From positions 2,604,001 through 2,668,000 of the forward strand of contig NC_009092.1 in the NCBI RefSeq assembly GCF_000016065.1: a DNA stretch of 64,000 nt, in the 5' to 3' direction. The notes under the pieces were generated by a model. That model saw only the letters and a program-made list of their open reading frames with translations. It did no database searches and had not been told where the DNA came from. This document shows positions 26,153 through 36,707 of this stretch, one piece after another. The position numbers and the translations under genes are program-made. Numbering within the stretch: the first letter of the stretch is position 1; every line of letters begins with the position of its first letter. Source of the DNA: Shewanella loihica PV-4 (GTDB lineage Bacteria > Pseudomonadota > Gammaproteobacteria > Enterobacterales > Shewanellaceae).

Positions 26153-27706
26153 ATGGGGCAAGAGTTTCTGGCCAGCGTCAACACGATAAAGGAGCGGATC
26201 ACCTATCATGATGATCCTCTCCAGCTGTATCAGCACCTGACGCAGGATGCGGCACATACCATGTTGCTGGAGTCGGCTGAAATCGACAGTAAGGACCACC
26301 TTAAAAGCATCATCATGACCCACGCCGCCCTGGCCATACGTTGTGAAGGTTACCAACTCAGCTTCACCGCGCTGAGCGACAATGGTCAGGCGCTGCTGGT
26401 CCCCATCGCCTGCTTCTTCGGCGAAGATGAAAACTTAGTCGATGGCAAGGCGTTGACCTTAGGCCTGCAAAAAGACACCTCCCTCCTGGATGAAGATGCC
26501 AGATTAAAATCTACCTCACCGCTCGATGGCCTGCGCAGCCTGATAAAGCATATCGACATGGGCGATGATGCCCAGTTTGAGAGCCTGTTCCTCGGCGGCG
26601 TGCTGGCGTTCGATCTTATCGACACGGTAGAGCCGCTCCCCAAGGTGAGTCAGAGCGCCAATACCTGCCCTGATTACCTCTTCTATCTGGCCGAAACCCT
26701 GATCCTGGTCGATCACCAAGCGCGCAGCGCCGATATCATCAGCCATAACTTTACCCAACAGGCAGAAGTTAAGGCGGCATTGGCCGAGCGAGTCACCCAG
26801 CTGCACCAGGCCTGTAGCAGCCTTCCCGATATCGCCCCGCTCTGCCCTGTGGATGCCGAGACCCAGGTTAATGTGTCAGATGATGAGTTTAAGAACATAG
26901 TGACAGATCTTAAGTCTCATATCGTCGCCGGCGATATCTTTCAGGTGGTGCCATCGCGCAGCTTCAGCCTGCCTTGCCCGAATGCCCTGGGCGCCTACCG
27001 CGCCCTGAGACTGACCAATCCCAGCCCCTACATGTTCTACTTCAGAGGTGATGACTTTACCCTGTTTGGTGCCTCACCCGAGAGCGCCCTCAAATATGAG
27101 GCCAGCACCAACCAGGTGGAGATCTACCCCATCGCCGGTACCCGCAAGCGCGGCAAGACTGCGAGCGGCGAGATCGATTTCGATCTCGACAGCCGCATCG
27201 AGCTGGAACTGCGTCTGGACAAGAAAGAGCTGTCCGAACATTTGATGTTGGTGGACTTGGCCCGCAACGATGTGGCCCGCATCAGCCAGAGCGGCACCCG
27301 CAAGGTGGCCGAGCTGCTGAAAGTGGATCGCTACTCCCATGTGATGCACCTGGTCAGTAGGGTCACCGGCCAGCTTAGATCCGACCTCGATGCCCTGCAC
27401 GCCTATCAGGCCTGCATGAATATGGGCACCCTTACCGGTGCGCCCAAGGTGAGCGCGGCCCAGCTTATTCGCGGCGCCGAAAAGACACGCCGCGGCAGCT
27501 ATGGCGGCGCGGTGGGCTATCTCAACGGCCTTGGTGACATGGACACCTGCATAGTGATCCGCTCCGCCTTCGTTAAAGAGGGTACGGCGCATATTCAAGC
27601 TGGCGCGGGCGTGGTGTATGACTCAGATCCCCAGGCCGAAGCCGACGAGACCCGCCAGAAGGCCCAGGCGGTCATATCAGCCATCAAGATGGGAGGCGGA
27701 CAATGA
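26153..27706 (+). CDS. trpE: Anthranilate synthase component I
   Basis: Makes anthranilate from chorismate with TrpG. 517 residues. The N-terminal part has LLESAEIDSKD, the Trp feedback-inhibition element. The catalytic domain includes DIFQVVPSRSFSLPCP, GASPESALKYE, YPIAGTRKRG, LVDLARNDVARIS, VMHLVSRVTG and MNMGTLTGAPKVSAAQLI. First structural gene of the trp operon, overlapping trpG by 4 bp; controlled by the attenuator upstream. Confidence 0.97.
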   Translation: MGQEFLASVNTIKERITYHDDPLQLYQHLTQDAAHTMLLESAEIDSKDHLKSIIMTHAALAIRCEGYQLSFTALSDNGQALLVPIACFFGEDENLVDGKALTLGLQKDTSLLDEDARLKSTSPLDGLRSLIKHIDMGDDAQFESLFLGGVLAFDLIDTVEPLPKVSQSANTCPDYLFYLAETLILVDHQARSADIISHNFTQQAEVKAALAERVTQLHQACSSLPDIAPLCPVDAETQVNVSDDEFKNIVTDLKSHIVAGDIFQVVPSRSFSLPCPNALGAYRALRLTNPSPYMFYFRGDDFTLFGASPESALKYEASTNQVEIYPIAGTRKRGKTASGEIDFDLDSRIELELRLDKKELSEHLMLVDLARNDVARISQSGTRKVAELLKVDRYSHVMHLVSRVTGQLRSDLDALHAYQACMNMGTLTGAPKVSAAQLIRGAEKTRRGSYGGAVGYLNGLGDMDTCIVIRSAFVKEGTAHIQAGAGVVYDSDPQAEADETRQKAQAVISAIKMGGGQ

Positions 27707-28311
27707 AGCTCTACCTACTGGATAATTTCGACTCTTTTACCTACAACCTGGTGGATCAGTTCCGCAGCTTGGGCTTCGAGGTGGTGATCTACCGCAACGA
27801 CTTAGATGCCCAGTTTATCGCCGACAAGCTACTGCAAGAGCAAGGCAAGGCGGCGCTGGTATTATCCCCCGGCCCGGGAGCGCCCCATGAGGCGGGCTGC
27901 CTGATGGCGCTCATCGGCCTGTTAGCTGGCAAGGTGCCTATGCTGGGGATCTGTTTGGGCCACCAGGCGATGATCGAACACTTCGGCGGCAAGGTGGAGC
28001 GCGCCAAGCAGGTGGTCCATGGCAAGGCCAGCCCGACTATTCACAACTGCCAGGGGATCTTTGCCGGCCTGCCCTCGCCGCTCCCCGTCGCCCGCTACCA
28101 CAGCCTGGTGGCAACGCAGGTGCCCGACTGCCTCGAGGTGATCGCCACCACGGAGGAGATGCCCATGGCCATCTCCCACAAGAGCGTCAAGGCGGTAGGC
28201 TTTCAGTTCCACCCAGAGTCTATCTTGACCACGCTCGGCAGCCAGTTGCTGACCCAGACATTGACCTACCTGACCCAAGATGCCCAATTAAGCAGCGGCC
28301 AAGGAGTATAG
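27703..28311 (+). CDS. trpG: Anthranilate synthase glutamine amidotransferase
   Basis: Class I glutaminase that supplies ammonia to TrpE. 202 residues; catalytic Cys in MLGICLGHQAM (about 84), His and Glu in GFQFHPESILT (about 170). Oxyanion strand SPGPGAP at about 53. It is a separate gene here, unlike the TrpGD fusion of E. coli. Overlaps trpE by 4 bp; 2 bases before trpD. Confidence 0.96.
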   Translation: MKLYLLDNFDSFTYNLVDQFRSLGFEVVIYRNDLDAQFIADKLLQEQGKAALVLSPGPGAPHEAGCLMALIGLLAGKVPMLGICLGHQAMIEHFGGKVERAKQVVHGKASPTIHNCQGIFAGLPSPLPVARYHSLVATQVPDCLEVIATTEEMPMAISHKSVKAVGFQFHPESILTTLGSQLLTQTLTYLTQDAQLSSGQGV

Positions 28312-28313
28312 TA

Positions 28314-29363
28314 ATGAGTGAACTACAGCCGATTTTCGACAGGCTTTATCAGGGGCAAACCATCAGCCGCGAGGAGACCAAGGCGCTGTTTAGCGAGATA
28401 GTCGAGGGCAAGATGGATCCCGTCGCCATGGCCGGTATGTTGGTCGCGATGAAGATGCGCGGCGAGACCATAGATGAGATCTCCGGCGCCGCCGACGCCC
28501 TGCTGCAAGCCGCCAAGGCGTTTCCCGCCCCCAGTGAGGCGACACGCACCCAGGGCATAGTGGATATTGTTGGCACAGGTGGAGACGGTCACAACACCAT
28601 CAACATCTCGACCACCTCAGCCTTCGTGGCCGCCGCGGCGGGCGCTAAGGTGGCCAAGCACGGCAATCGCAGCGTATCGAGCAAGTCTGGCTCGTCTGAT
28701 CTGCTGGCGCAGTTTGGTATCGATCTCACCATGGCGCCCGAGACCGCAAGAGACTGTCTCGACGACTTGGGGCTCTGTTTCCTGTTCGCGCCCCACTATC
28801 ACGGCGGCGTGCGCCACGCAGTGCCGGTACGTCAGGCGCTGAAGACCCGCACCCTGTTTAACGTCTTAGGTCCATTGATCAATCCGGCCAGACCCGACTA
28901 CATGCTACTGGGGGTCTATGATCCTATGCTGGTGCGCCCTATCTGTGACGTGCTTAAGGCGCTGGATGTCAAACGCGCCATGGTGGTTCACGGCAGCGGC
29001 CTGGATGAGGTAGCGGTACACGGCGAGACCTTAGTCTGTGAGCTGAAACAGGGTGAAATCGTCGAATATTACCTCTCACCCGAGGCCCTGGGGCTCAGCC
29101 GCGCCGCGATAAGCGATCTCGCCGGTGCAGGCCCTGCAGAAAACGCCGAAATCACCCGCGCCATATTGCAAGGCCATGGCGAGTTGGCGCACACTGAGGC
29201 GGTAGCTGCCAATGCGGGCTGCGCCCTCTATGTATCCGGCTGCTGTGACAGTCCACAGCAAGGCACGGCGCTGGCGCTACAGACCCTCGCCAGCGGCAAG
29301 GCATACATCCTACTCCAGCAGCTTGCTAGCGCGAGCCAAAGTGACAACCTAGGAACAAACTGA
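28314..29363 (+). CDS. trpD: Anthranilate phosphoribosyltransferase
   Basis: Transfers phosphoribosyl from PRPP to anthranilate. 349 residues. DIVGTGGDGHNTINIST is the PRPP diphosphate-binding motif (about 84-100), followed by KHGNRSVSSKSGSSDLL and the NVLGPLINPARP anthranilate-site loop. GSGLDEVAVHGET matches the family C-terminal block. Its stop codon overlaps the trpC(F) start by one base. Confidence 0.97.
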   Translation: MSELQPIFDRLYQGQTISREETKALFSEIVEGKMDPVAMAGMLVAMKMRGETIDEISGAADALLQAAKAFPAPSEATRTQGIVDIVGTGGDGHNTINISTTSAFVAAAAGAKVAKHGNRSVSSKSGSSDLLAQFGIDLTMAPETARDCLDDLGLCFLFAPHYHGGVRHAVPVRQALKTRTLFNVLGPLINPARPDYMLLGVYDPMLVRPICDVLKALDVKRAMVVHGSGLDEVAVHGETLVCELKQGEIVEYYLSPEALGLSRAAISDLAGAGPAENAEITRAILQGHGELAHTEAVAANAGCALYVSGCCDSPQQGTALALQTLASGKAYILLQQLASASQSDNLGTN

Positions 29364-30814
29364 TGCAAGCGAGTGTAAACAGTCAAACAGGCCCGTCGAA
29401 CACAAGCAGCAATGTGCTGACCCGTATCGTCGACACTAAACCGGCTCACATCGCCGCGCTGAAACAGCGCTTCCCCGAGGCTTCGCTAGCACCCAAGGTG
29501 TCGGATCGCAGCCTGTATCAGGCACTCAAGGCGCCCAATGCCGGCTTCATCTTCGAGTGCAAGAAGGCCAGCCCCTCTAAGGGCCTTATCAGGCAAGCGT
29601 TCGATGTCGAGGCTATCGCCGATGTCTACAATCATTATGCCGCGGCCATCTCGGTACTGACCGACGAGCAGTTTTTTCAGGGTGACATGGATTACCTGCC
29701 CAAGGTACGCGCCCGGGTGAGCCAGCCCATCTTATGCAAAGATTTCTTCGTCGATCCCTATCAGGTGAAACTGGCGGCCCACCAAGGCGCAGATGCCATA
29801 CTGCTGATGTTGTCGGTACTGGATGATGACCATTATCGCCAGCTGGCAAGCCTGGCAGCCCAGTACCAGCTGGATGTGCTGACCGAGGTCAGCAATGAAG
29901 AGGAGCTCAAGCGCGCCATCGCACTTGACGCCGCCATCATAGGGATCAATAACCGCAACCTGAGGGATCTCACCACAGATCTGGCAACCACAGAGGCGCT
30001 TGCCCCGCATATCCCGGCAGACCGCGTGGTAGTGAGCGAATCAGGCATCTACACTCAGCAGCAGGTGAGACGCCTGAGCCCCCTGGTAGATGGCTTCCTG
30101 GTAGGCAGCTCGCTGATGGCCGAAGCCGATCTGGATCTTGCCTGCCGCGCCCTGACCCTTGGCCATAACAAGGTGTGCGGCCTGACCCGCAGCGAAGATG
30201 TGCGCGCCGTCATTGACGCCGGCGCCCTCTACGGCGGACTAATCTTTGCCAAGAAATCGCCTCGCTACGTGAGCCCAGAGCAGGCACTAGACTTAGTCGA
30301 GCAGCAGCGAAGCAGTGGTAAGGGGCTGAATTTTGTCGGCGTCTTCGTCAACGAAGAGCTCTCCACCATCGCCGAGCTGGCCAAACGTTTAAACCTGTTT
30401 GCGGTGCAACTTCACGGCAGCGAGAGCGAATACGATATCGATCAGCTCAGATTTAAGCTAAATGAACTTGATTGCCAGACCCAGATCTGGAAGGCGGTAG
30501 CCGTCAGCGTCGATAGCGACGATTGCCAGGCCCCCTCTACGCCAGCCAATGCCGATCGCCTGCTCTACGACAGCAAGACAAAGGCGACAGACGGCGTGCA
30601 GTTTGGTGGCACGGGCCATGCCTTTAACTGGCAGCAGCAACTGCCGAACAAGGCTGATGCCATGTTGGCCGGAGGGCTTAACGCAGGCAACGCCTTCGAC
30701 GCCGCCCGGCAGGGCTTCTTCGGCCTGGACTTTAACTCGGGCCTCGAGTCGGCTCCCGGCGTCAAGGATGCGGAGCTGATCAAGCAAGCCTTTACCGCCC
30801 TTAGAGAATATTAA
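29363..30814 (+). CDS. trpCF: Bifunctional indoleglycerol-phosphate synthase / phosphoribosylanthranilate isomerase
   Basis: Fused TrpC-TrpF of 483 residues, as in enterics. TrpC (about 20-270): FIFECKKASPSKGLIR, ILCKDFFVDPYQV, INNRNLRDLTTDL, VVSESGIYT. TrpF (about 272-483): KVCGLTRSEDV, FVGVFVNEEL, AVQLHGSESE and MLAGGLNAGNAFDAA. Catalyses the third and fourth steps of the pathway. Translation is coupled to trpD by a one-base stop/start overlap. Confidence 0.97.
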   Translation: MQASVNSQTGPSNTSSNVLTRIVDTKPAHIAALKQRFPEASLAPKVSDRSLYQALKAPNAGFIFECKKASPSKGLIRQAFDVEAIADVYNHYAAAISVLTDEQFFQGDMDYLPKVRARVSQPILCKDFFVDPYQVKLAAHQGADAILLMLSVLDDDHYRQLASLAAQYQLDVLTEVSNEEELKRAIALDAAIIGINNRNLRDLTTDLATTEALAPHIPADRVVVSESGIYTQQQVRRLSPLVDGFLVGSSLMAEADLDLACRALTLGHNKVCGLTRSEDVRAVIDAGALYGGLIFAKKSPRYVSPEQALDLVEQQRSSGKGLNFVGVFVNEELSTIAELAKRLNLFAVQLHGSESEYDIDQLRFKLNELDCQTQIWKAVAVSVDSDDCQAPSTPANADRLLYDSKTKATDGVQFGGTGHAFNWQQQLPNKADAMLAGGLNAGNAFDAARQGFFGLDFNSGLESAPGVKDAELIKQAFTALREY

Positions 30815-30865
30815 CGTTTTGCGGCGCACCTTAACGGCGCCGCCCCATACAGAGAGAGCTTTATG

Positions 30866-32074
30866 ATGACTAAGCTGGACCCTTATTTCGGCGAATATGG
30901 CGGTATGTTTGTACCGCAGATTTTGATGCCCGCCCTCAAGCAGCTCGAAGCCGCCTTCGTCGATGCGCAGAACGATCCGAGCTTTCAAGCCGAATTTACC
31001 GATCTGCTGAAAAACTACGCCGGCAGACCGACCGCCTTGACGTTGACCCGTAACCTTAGCCCTAACCCTCTGGTGAAGATCTACCTCAAGCGTGAAGATC
31101 TGCTCCATGGTGGCGCCCATAAGACCAACCAGGTATTGGGTCAGGCCCTGCTGGCCAAGCGTATGGGCAAGAAAGAGATCATCGCCGAAACCGGCGCCGG
31201 ACAGCACGGCGTCGCCACGGCCCTGGCCTGCGCACTATTAGGCCTCAAGTGTAAGGTCTACATGGGCGCCAAAGATGTCGAGCGTCAATCGCCCAACGTG
31301 TTCCGTATGCGCCTGATGGGCGCCGAGGTGATCCCGGTCACCTCAGGCTCAGCCACCTTGAAAGATGCCTGTAACGAGGCGATGCGCGACTGGTCTGCCA
31401 GTTATGACAAGGCTCACTACCTGCTAGGCACCGCCGCCGGTCCACATCCCTTCCCCACCATAGTGCGCGAATTCCAGCGCATGATTGGCGAAGAGACCAA
31501 GGCGCAGATCCTAGAGCGTGAGGGTCGTCTGCCCGACGCGGTGATCGCCTGTGTTGGCGGCGGTTCAAATGCCATCGGTATGTTTGCCGACTTTATCGAC
31601 GAGCCTTCGGTAAAGCTTATCGGTGTCGAGCCCGCAGGACTCGGCATAGATACCCCTAAACATGGCGCGCCGCTCAAGCACGGCAAGACGGGGATCTTCT
31701 TCGGCATGAAGGCGCCGCTAATGCAAGATAAAGAGGGCCAAATTGAGGAGTCTTACTCCATCTCGGCAGGCTTGGACTTCCCGTCAGTGGGGCCACAGCA
31801 CGCCCATCTGGCGGCGACCGGTCGCGCCACCTATGAGTCGGCCACAGATGACGAGGCCTTAGCGGCCTTCCAGCTGCTGGCCCGCAGCGAGGGGATCATC
31901 CCGGCACTGGAGTCGGCCCATGCCCTAGCCTATGCCATCAAGCTGGCCGAGGCCGCTACCGAGGAGACGCTATTGGTGGTCAACCTCTCAGGCCGCGGCG
32001 ACAAGGATATCTTCACCGTCGCCGACATCTTAGAAAAACAACAAGCAAACAACGAGGAGAGCGGCAATGAGTAA
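30866..32074 (+). CDS. trpB: Tryptophan synthase beta chain
   Basis: PLP enzyme joining indole and serine. 402 residues from ATG 30866; the ATG one codon earlier is equally possible. [17 protein letters not shown] start, PLP lysine in [20 protein letters not shown] (about 87), [10 protein letters not shown], phosphate-binding [14 protein letters not shown] (about 233) and [10 protein letters not shown] near the end. Overlaps trpA by 8 bp; 50-base gap after trpCF. Confidence 0.98.
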   Translation: MTKLDPYFGEYGGMFVPQILMPALKQLEAAFVDAQNDPSFQAEFTDLLKNYAGRPTALTLTRNLSPNPLVKIYLKREDLLHGGAHKTNQVLGQALLAKRMGKKEIIAETGAGQHGVATALACALLGLKCKVYMGAKDVERQSPNVFRMRLMGAEVIPVTSGSATLKDACNEAMRDWSASYDKAHYLLGTAAGPHPFPTIVREFQRMIGEETKAQILEREGRLPDAVIACVGGGSNAIGMFADFIDEPSVKLIGVEPAGLGIDTPKHGAPLKHGKTGIFFGMKAPLMQDKEGQIEESYSISAGLDFPSVGPQHAHLAATGRATYESATDDEALAAFQLLARSEGIIPALESAHALAYAIKLAEAATEETLLVVNLSGRGDKDIFTVADILEKQQANNEESGNE

Positions 32075-32870
32075 CCGTTATCAGGCAGCATTTGCCGCAC
32101 TTAACGCAAGCGGGCGTGGCGCCTTCGTGCCTTTCGTCACCATAGGCGATCCCAACAGAGAATTGTCGCTGAAGATCATCGAGACCTTAGTAGAAAACGG
32201 CGCCGATGCCTTGGAGCTGGGCTTTCCCTTCTCCGATCCCCTCGCCGACGGCCCGGTGATCCAGGGCGCTAACCTGCGCGCCTTAGCCGCGGGCACTACG
32301 CCGGGTGGCTGTTTCGAGATCATCACTGCGGTGCGCGCCAAATACCCAGAGCTGCCCATCGGCTTGCTGCTGTACGCCAACCTAGTGTATGCCAACGGCG
32401 TCGAAGCCTTCTACGCCAAGGCCAAGGCCGCCGGCGTGGATTCTGTGCTTATCGCCGACGTGCCAGTGGAAGAGGCAGCGCCCTTTATCGCCGCAGCCAA
32501 GGCCCACGAGGTAGCGCCTATCTTTATCGCGCCGCCCAATGGCGATGCCGAGACACTGCGCCAGGTCGCCGAGCAGGGCCAGGGCTACACCTACCTACTA
32601 TCACGCGCCGGCGTCACGGGCACAGAGTCGAAGGCAGGCATGCCGCTGGATGATATCCTGGCCCAGCTCAAGGCCTTCGACGCGCCGCCGCCCCTACTGG
32701 GCTTTGGCATCGCAGAGCCAGATCAGGTCAAGGCCGCCATCGACTCGGGCGCAGCGGGCGCCATCTCGGGCTCTGCCGTGGTGAAGATCATCGAGACCCA
32801 CCAAGACGATGAGCAGGCCCTGCTCAGCGCCCTGGGTCAGTTTACCCGTGAGATGAAGGCGGCAACCTAA
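32067..32870 (+). CDS. trpA: Tryptophan synthase alpha chain
   Basis: Cleaves indole-3-glycerol phosphate and channels indole to TrpB. 267 residues. Catalytic Glu in [19 protein letters not shown] (about 49) and Asp in [13 protein letters not shown] (about 60 residues further on); LLSRAGVTG and the phosphate-binding GFGIAEPDQ and GAISGSAVV follow. Last gene of the trp operon, ended by a strong terminator. Confidence 0.97.
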   Translation: MSNRYQAAFAALNASGRGAFVPFVTIGDPNRELSLKIIETLVENGADALELGFPFSDPLADGPVIQGANLRALAAGTTPGGCFEIITAVRAKYPELPIGLLLYANLVYANGVEAFYAKAKAAGVDSVLIADVPVEEAAPFIAAAKAHEVAPIFIAPPNGDAETLRQVAEQGQGYTYLLSRAGVTGTESKAGMPLDDILAQLKAFDAPPPLLGFGIAEPDQVKAAIDSGAAGAISGSAVVKIIETHQDDEQALLSALGQFTREMKAAT

Positions 32871-32907
32871 GCCTTAACGCCTACCCCCCCTTCTCATCCA
32901 ATCTAAA

Positions 32908-32938
32908 ATCCCCGCACCAGCGGGGATTTTTTTTATCC
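32908..32938 (+). terminator. trp operon terminator
   Basis: AATCCCCGC-ACCA-GCGGGGATT followed by six further Ts, 38 bases after the trpA stop. Confidence 0.92.
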
Positions 32939-33165
32939 ACGACTCCCCATTGCTGATCCATTAGTCGCCGGGCGCCGTATCACCTCAATCAAACCAAATG
33001 AGAGCTGGCGCTTGAAACGCTCGCTAATGTCAGCCCTGACAGGAGTGACAGGCGGCTACTGGCTATACTTATAGCTATTAAGCCAGCGACTTTTTTAACA
33101 TCGGCCTTCTTAACAGCAGCCTTCTTAACAACAACCTTCGCCTTCAATCTAGATAAGGACACGCC

Positions 33166-33789
33166 ATGCAGAGCTTTAATAACTTGTTTAAGGGAGTGAT
33201 CTTCGACCTCGACGGCACCTTAGTGAGCAGCTCCCTCGACTTTAAGGCCCTCAAGCAGGCAGTTGGCTGCCCGTTAGACCAGGATATTCTCGCCTTCGTG
33301 CAGCAGCTGCCAACAGAGCGTGCCAAGAAGGCCCATAAGATCATCACCCAGGCCGAGCACTTAGATGCCCTAAGCGCCAGGGCGATGAGTGGCGCCTTAG
33401 CCCTGCTGGACTTTCTGCTACTGCAACAGATCCCAACGGCAATCGTCACCCGCAACAGCCGCCAGGCGGCCGAATTAAAGATAGAGCGCTGCGCTCTGCC
33501 GATCGATCTCATTCTCAGCCGCGACGATGGCCCGGCCAAGCCAGATCCCAGCTGTCTGCTAGCCCTAGCAAAGTTGTGGCAGCTGCCGCCATCGCAGATA
33601 GCCTATGTGGGCGACCATCACTATGATATCCAGGCCGCCAAACGGGCAGGCATGCCATCTGTGCTGCTCAGCGAGCAGAGAGCTCATGGCGAGCAGAAAA
33701 CCTATGGCGAGCAGCATGGCGCCAGCTACATCTTCAGGGATCTCATGGCGCTGCACAGGGCCTTGCCCTCCATCTCTCTGTGCGCCTGA
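33166..33789 (+). CDS. HAD-superfamily phosphatase
   Basis: 207-residue haloacid-dehalogenase hydrolase of the Gph/YqaB style. Motif I FDLDGTLVSSSLDF (Asp nucleophile, about residue 11), motif II AIVTRNSR (about 86), motif III KPDPSCLLALAK (about 124) and motif IV VGDHHYDIQAAKRAG (about 145). A small helical cap lies between motifs I and II. Substrate unknown, probably a small phosphorylated metabolite. A short duplicated segment (HGEQKTYGEQHG) near residue 180 is unusual. Followed 24 bases later by the CIA30 gene. Confidence 0.88.
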   Translation: MQSFNNLFKGVIFDLDGTLVSSSLDFKALKQAVGCPLDQDILAFVQQLPTERAKKAHKIITQAEHLDALSARAMSGALALLDFLLLQQIPTAIVTRNSRQAAELKIERCALPIDLILSRDDGPAKPDPSCLLALAKLWQLPPSQIAYVGDHHYDIQAAKRAGMPSVLLSEQRAHGEQKTYGEQHGASYIFRDLMALHRALPSISLCA

Positions 33790-33813
33790 GCTTGCAAACA
33801 ATAAGCAGCGCAC

Positions 33814-34413
33814 ATGAAGATGCTACTTGGCTTGACCTTGCTAGGCCCTTACCTTCTCACTGTCCAAGGAGTCGATACTAAGATGGAAACATTAGCCTTA
33901 CTGACTCACCCAGGTCACTGGCAAATCGTCAACGATGGGGTAATGGGAGGCCGCTCCCAGAGCGAGCTGAGTGAGTTCCTCAACGCCAATCAGCAATATC
34001 GCCTGCGCTTTAGCGGCAATGTCTCCCTCGAGAACAACGGCGGCTTCGCCTCTGTGTCGCGCACCCTGAGCCAGGAGGAGCAGCAGATTTTACAACAGGC
34101 TCATCCTGGCGGCATTCGCCTCACCACCTTAGGCGATGGCAAGCACTACCAACTCAGGCTCAAAGTGCTTAAACAGGGCGAACTGGTCAGCTACAAGGCA
34201 AACTTCGATACCCAGGCGGGCAGGCTCGAGCAGTGGACATTTGCCCCAGGGGAGTTTATCGAGACCTTTCGCGGCGCGGATTATCCAACGCGACCCTACC
34301 CAGACCTGACGCAACTGGTCGCCGTTGGTCTCTTGATTGGTAATGGCCAAGCGGGAGATTTTGAGCTGCAACTCGCCGAGCTGGCCATTCAATACACACC
34401 GGCCTCTCAGTAA
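33814..34413 (+). CDS. CIA30-domain protein
   Basis: 199-residue protein with an NADH:ubiquinone oxidoreductase intermediate-associated protein 30 (CIA30) beta-sandwich, recognised from WQIVNDGVMGGRSQSEL, FSGNVSLENNGGFASV and FIETFRGADYPTRPYPDL. A weak N-terminal hydrophobic segment (MLLGLTLLGPYLLTVQG) may be a signal peptide or anchor; a start at METLALLTHPGHW would give a cytoplasmic form. Bacterial role unknown. Same direction as the HAD gene. Confidence 0.78.
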   Translation: MKMLLGLTLLGPYLLTVQGVDTKMETLALLTHPGHWQIVNDGVMGGRSQSELSEFLNANQQYRLRFSGNVSLENNGGFASVSRTLSQEEQQILQQAHPGGIRLTTLGDGKHYQLRLKVLKQGELVSYKANFDTQAGRLEQWTFAPGEFIETFRGADYPTRPYPDLTQLVAVGLLIGNGQAGDFELQLAELAIQYTPASQ

Positions 34414-34572
34414 GCAGGGCAATCTGAGTAATCCGAGCAATCTAAATCATCCCGGCAATCTCAATGATCCCGGAAAGCCCAATTAACTCAGGTCGTTAAA
34501 GGGCTAGGGGTTAAATGAGCTAAGGGCTAAAAAAGCTAAGGCGTTAATAAGCTAGCGCTCGTCCAATAAACG

Positions 34573-35775
34573 CTAGCCCTCGTGGGAGAGAAACTCGATG
34601 ATCTCATCCATGTCGAGGTCGAAATCATCGGCGCGCACATTCTTGACTATGATGTCGTCACGCATCGCCGCCAGATCGATATTGGCGGAGATCTCGAAAT
34701 GATTGGGATTCAGGCTGTAGAAGGGCTTCACCTTGGGGCGGATAGGGTCTTGATGGTTATGACTCTCGACGATCGCCAGACGGTTAGATTCCAGCTGCAC
34801 CAGAGAGCCCACGGGATAGACCCCCATGCACTTGATGAAATGATCCACTAACTCGGCGTCCAGCTCGTTATTCTCCCCTAGGGCGCGCAGTATGCTAAAG
34901 GCCTTCACCTGAGGATAACCCGCCTTATAACAACGATTGGCGGTTAAGGCGTCGAAGATGTCGCAGATGGCGATCATTCGGCCAAAACGGGAGATCGCTT
35001 CGGCACTGACGCCAAAAGGATAACCCTTGCCGTTGAGCTTCTCATGATGCAGCCTGGCGACCTCAAGGCTCAGCGGGCTGATGTTGGGCGTATTCTCTAT
35101 GATGCGGATGGAGTGATTGGCATGGGTCTTCATCACCTCGAACTCCTCGGTCGTCAACCGACCCGGCTTGTCGAGAATGCTTGGGGGGATCATGATCTTA
35201 CCCACATCGTGCAGGAAGGCGCCTATCGCCAGCTCACTCACTATCTCTTTATCTATCTTGAGATAGCAGGCAAAAATCGTCATCAGCACAGAGACGGCCA
35301 CCGAGTGTTCCAGCAGATATTGATCTTTATGGCGTATGTTGATCACACAGGCCAGCGCATCGGGATTATCGAATATCGCCTCGATAGACTGATCCGTGAC
35401 CCGTCTCACCGGCTCCAGCGTCAGGGGCACACCAGCTTGGGCATCGTCAAACAAGCGTCTCTGTATCGCCTTAGACTCGTTGAACAGCTGCTTGGCCTGG
35501 CTCAGTCGCTGTTTAAATAGTCCAGGCGTTTTTGTTAGCTGGGCAGCTTGTTTATCCATGGTAGCTTGATTGACCTTGGCAGGCTCACTAGGCTGTGGGC
35601 GTCGCTTGCTGCTGTCGACTAACAGCTTCTCAATGCCTTTACGCTTAAAGCCATCGATCACCTGCTGTTTAGTGATCCATCCCTGCTCCGCCAGTTGAAA
35701 CTTGTTCTTGGGCTGAGTGATCTCAACCACATACATGCCAACGGCCAGTTCAGAAACATCCAGTTCCACTTTCAT
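34573..35775 (-). CDS. HD-GYP cyclic-di-GMP phosphodiesterase
   Basis: 400 residues. N-terminal DUF3391-type domain (VELDVSELAVGMYVVEITQP) to about 125, then an HD-GYP domain with AFLHDVGKIMIPPSILDKPGRLT, MKTHANHSIRII and LHHEKLNGKGYPFG (HD and GYP residues intact), so c-di-GMP hydrolysis to GMP is likely. No membrane segment. Monocistronic; convergent with the CIA30 gene. A GCTAGCG/CGCTAGC hairpin lies just past its stop. Confidence 0.92.
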   Translation of the reverse strand: MKVELDVSELAVGMYVVEITQPKNKFQLAEQGWITKQQVIDGFKRKGIEKLLVDSSKRRPQPSEPAKVNQATMDKQAAQLTKTPGLFKQRLSQAKQLFNESKAIQRRLFDDAQAGVPLTLEPVRRVTDQSIEAIFDNPDALACVINIRHKDQYLLEHSVAVSVLMTIFACYLKIDKEIVSELAIGAFLHDVGKIMIPPSILDKPGRLTTEEFEVMKTHANHSIRIIENTPNISPLSLEVARLHHEKLNGKGYPFGVSAEAISRFGRMIAICDIFDALTANRCYKAGYPQVKAFSILRALGENNELDAELVDHFIKCMGVYPVGSLVQLESNRLAIVESHNHQDPIRPKVKPFYSLNPNHFEISANIDLAAMRDDIIVKNVRADDFDLDMDEIIEFLSHEG

Positions 35776-36161
35776 ATGCTGTACGCCTGCCCCCAGGAGG
35801 AAATTCGCTGCTTGCTCTGAGACACCAAGGTTTTCAAAAACCTACTTGGCATCACCTGCAAAAATGTAACACAAGCTTAAACAAAAAACTGCGCCTCAAT
35901 AGCATCAAGATTTGAGACAAATCAAAAATCTCACCAATAATCATTAACATACAAACAACAAATATCCACTAAGGCTAGCCTGACTGCGCAAAAGAGCAAC
36001 AGCCTGGTCACTTAATTATCAAACACCAGATGTGCGCTAGCCCAGATTAAAGGAATTTCATCCCAATTGCGCCGCTTTCACCGCGCCCCAACGTTTGCCC
36101 CACTCAAGAGGCATGTTACACTGCCAGCCATCTATATCCCTTGTTTGGTGAACTAGCCTAC
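35776..36161. other. Intergenic region between divergent genes
   Basis: 386 bases between the HD-GYP gene (minus) and yciB (plus), fairly AT-rich. No gene, repeat or recognised regulator site. It must hold both promoters. Confidence 0.5.
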
Positions 36162-36707
36162 ATGAAACAACTGCTCGACTTTTTACCTCTGGTGATCTTT
36201 TTCGCCGTCTATAAATTTTTCGACATCTATATCGCCAGCGGCGCCCTGATCGTGGCCACCGCACTGCAGTTGGTAGTCACCTATCTGCTCTATAAGAAGA
36301 TAGAGAAGATGCACCTGATCACCTTCGCCATGGTGAGCTTCTTCGGCACCCTCACCTTGGTCTTTCACGACGATGCCTTTATCAAATGGAAGGTCACTGT
36401 AGTCTATGCCCTGTTCGCCCTGGCGCTGGCCCTGAGCCAATATCTGAAGAAGCCGATCCTCAAGGGGATGCTAGGTAAGGAGCTTATCGTCGCCGACAAG
36501 ATATGGTCGCGGGTCACCTGGTATTGGGTCACCTTCTTCCTCGCCTGTGGCCTGGTTAACATCTATGTCGCCTTTAACCTGTCTCAGGAAACCTGGGTCA
36601 ATTTCAAGGTGTTTGGCCTCACGGCCCTGACACTGATCAACACAGTGATCACTGTGGTATACCTCTACAAACACATGCCTGAAGAACATAAAAAGGAACT
36701 CAAATAA
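36162..36707 (+). CDS. yciB: YciB inner-membrane protein (intracellular septation protein A family)
   Basis: 181-residue polytopic membrane protein; in E. coli YciB affects cell envelope synthesis and septation. Start at ATG 36162 ([23 protein letters not shown]), the conserved family start; an upstream TTG adds 7 codons without support. Five hydrophobic segments. [27 protein letters not shown] and [14 protein letters not shown] are family blocks. Overlaps the yciI start by one base. Confidence 0.94.

Noticed and set aside
34420..34572. Degenerate short repeats (GGCAATCT, GATCCCGG) between the CIA30 and HD-GYP genes
   Set aside because: Too diverged to define a unit; only the GCTAGCG hairpin near the HD-GYP stop is clear.
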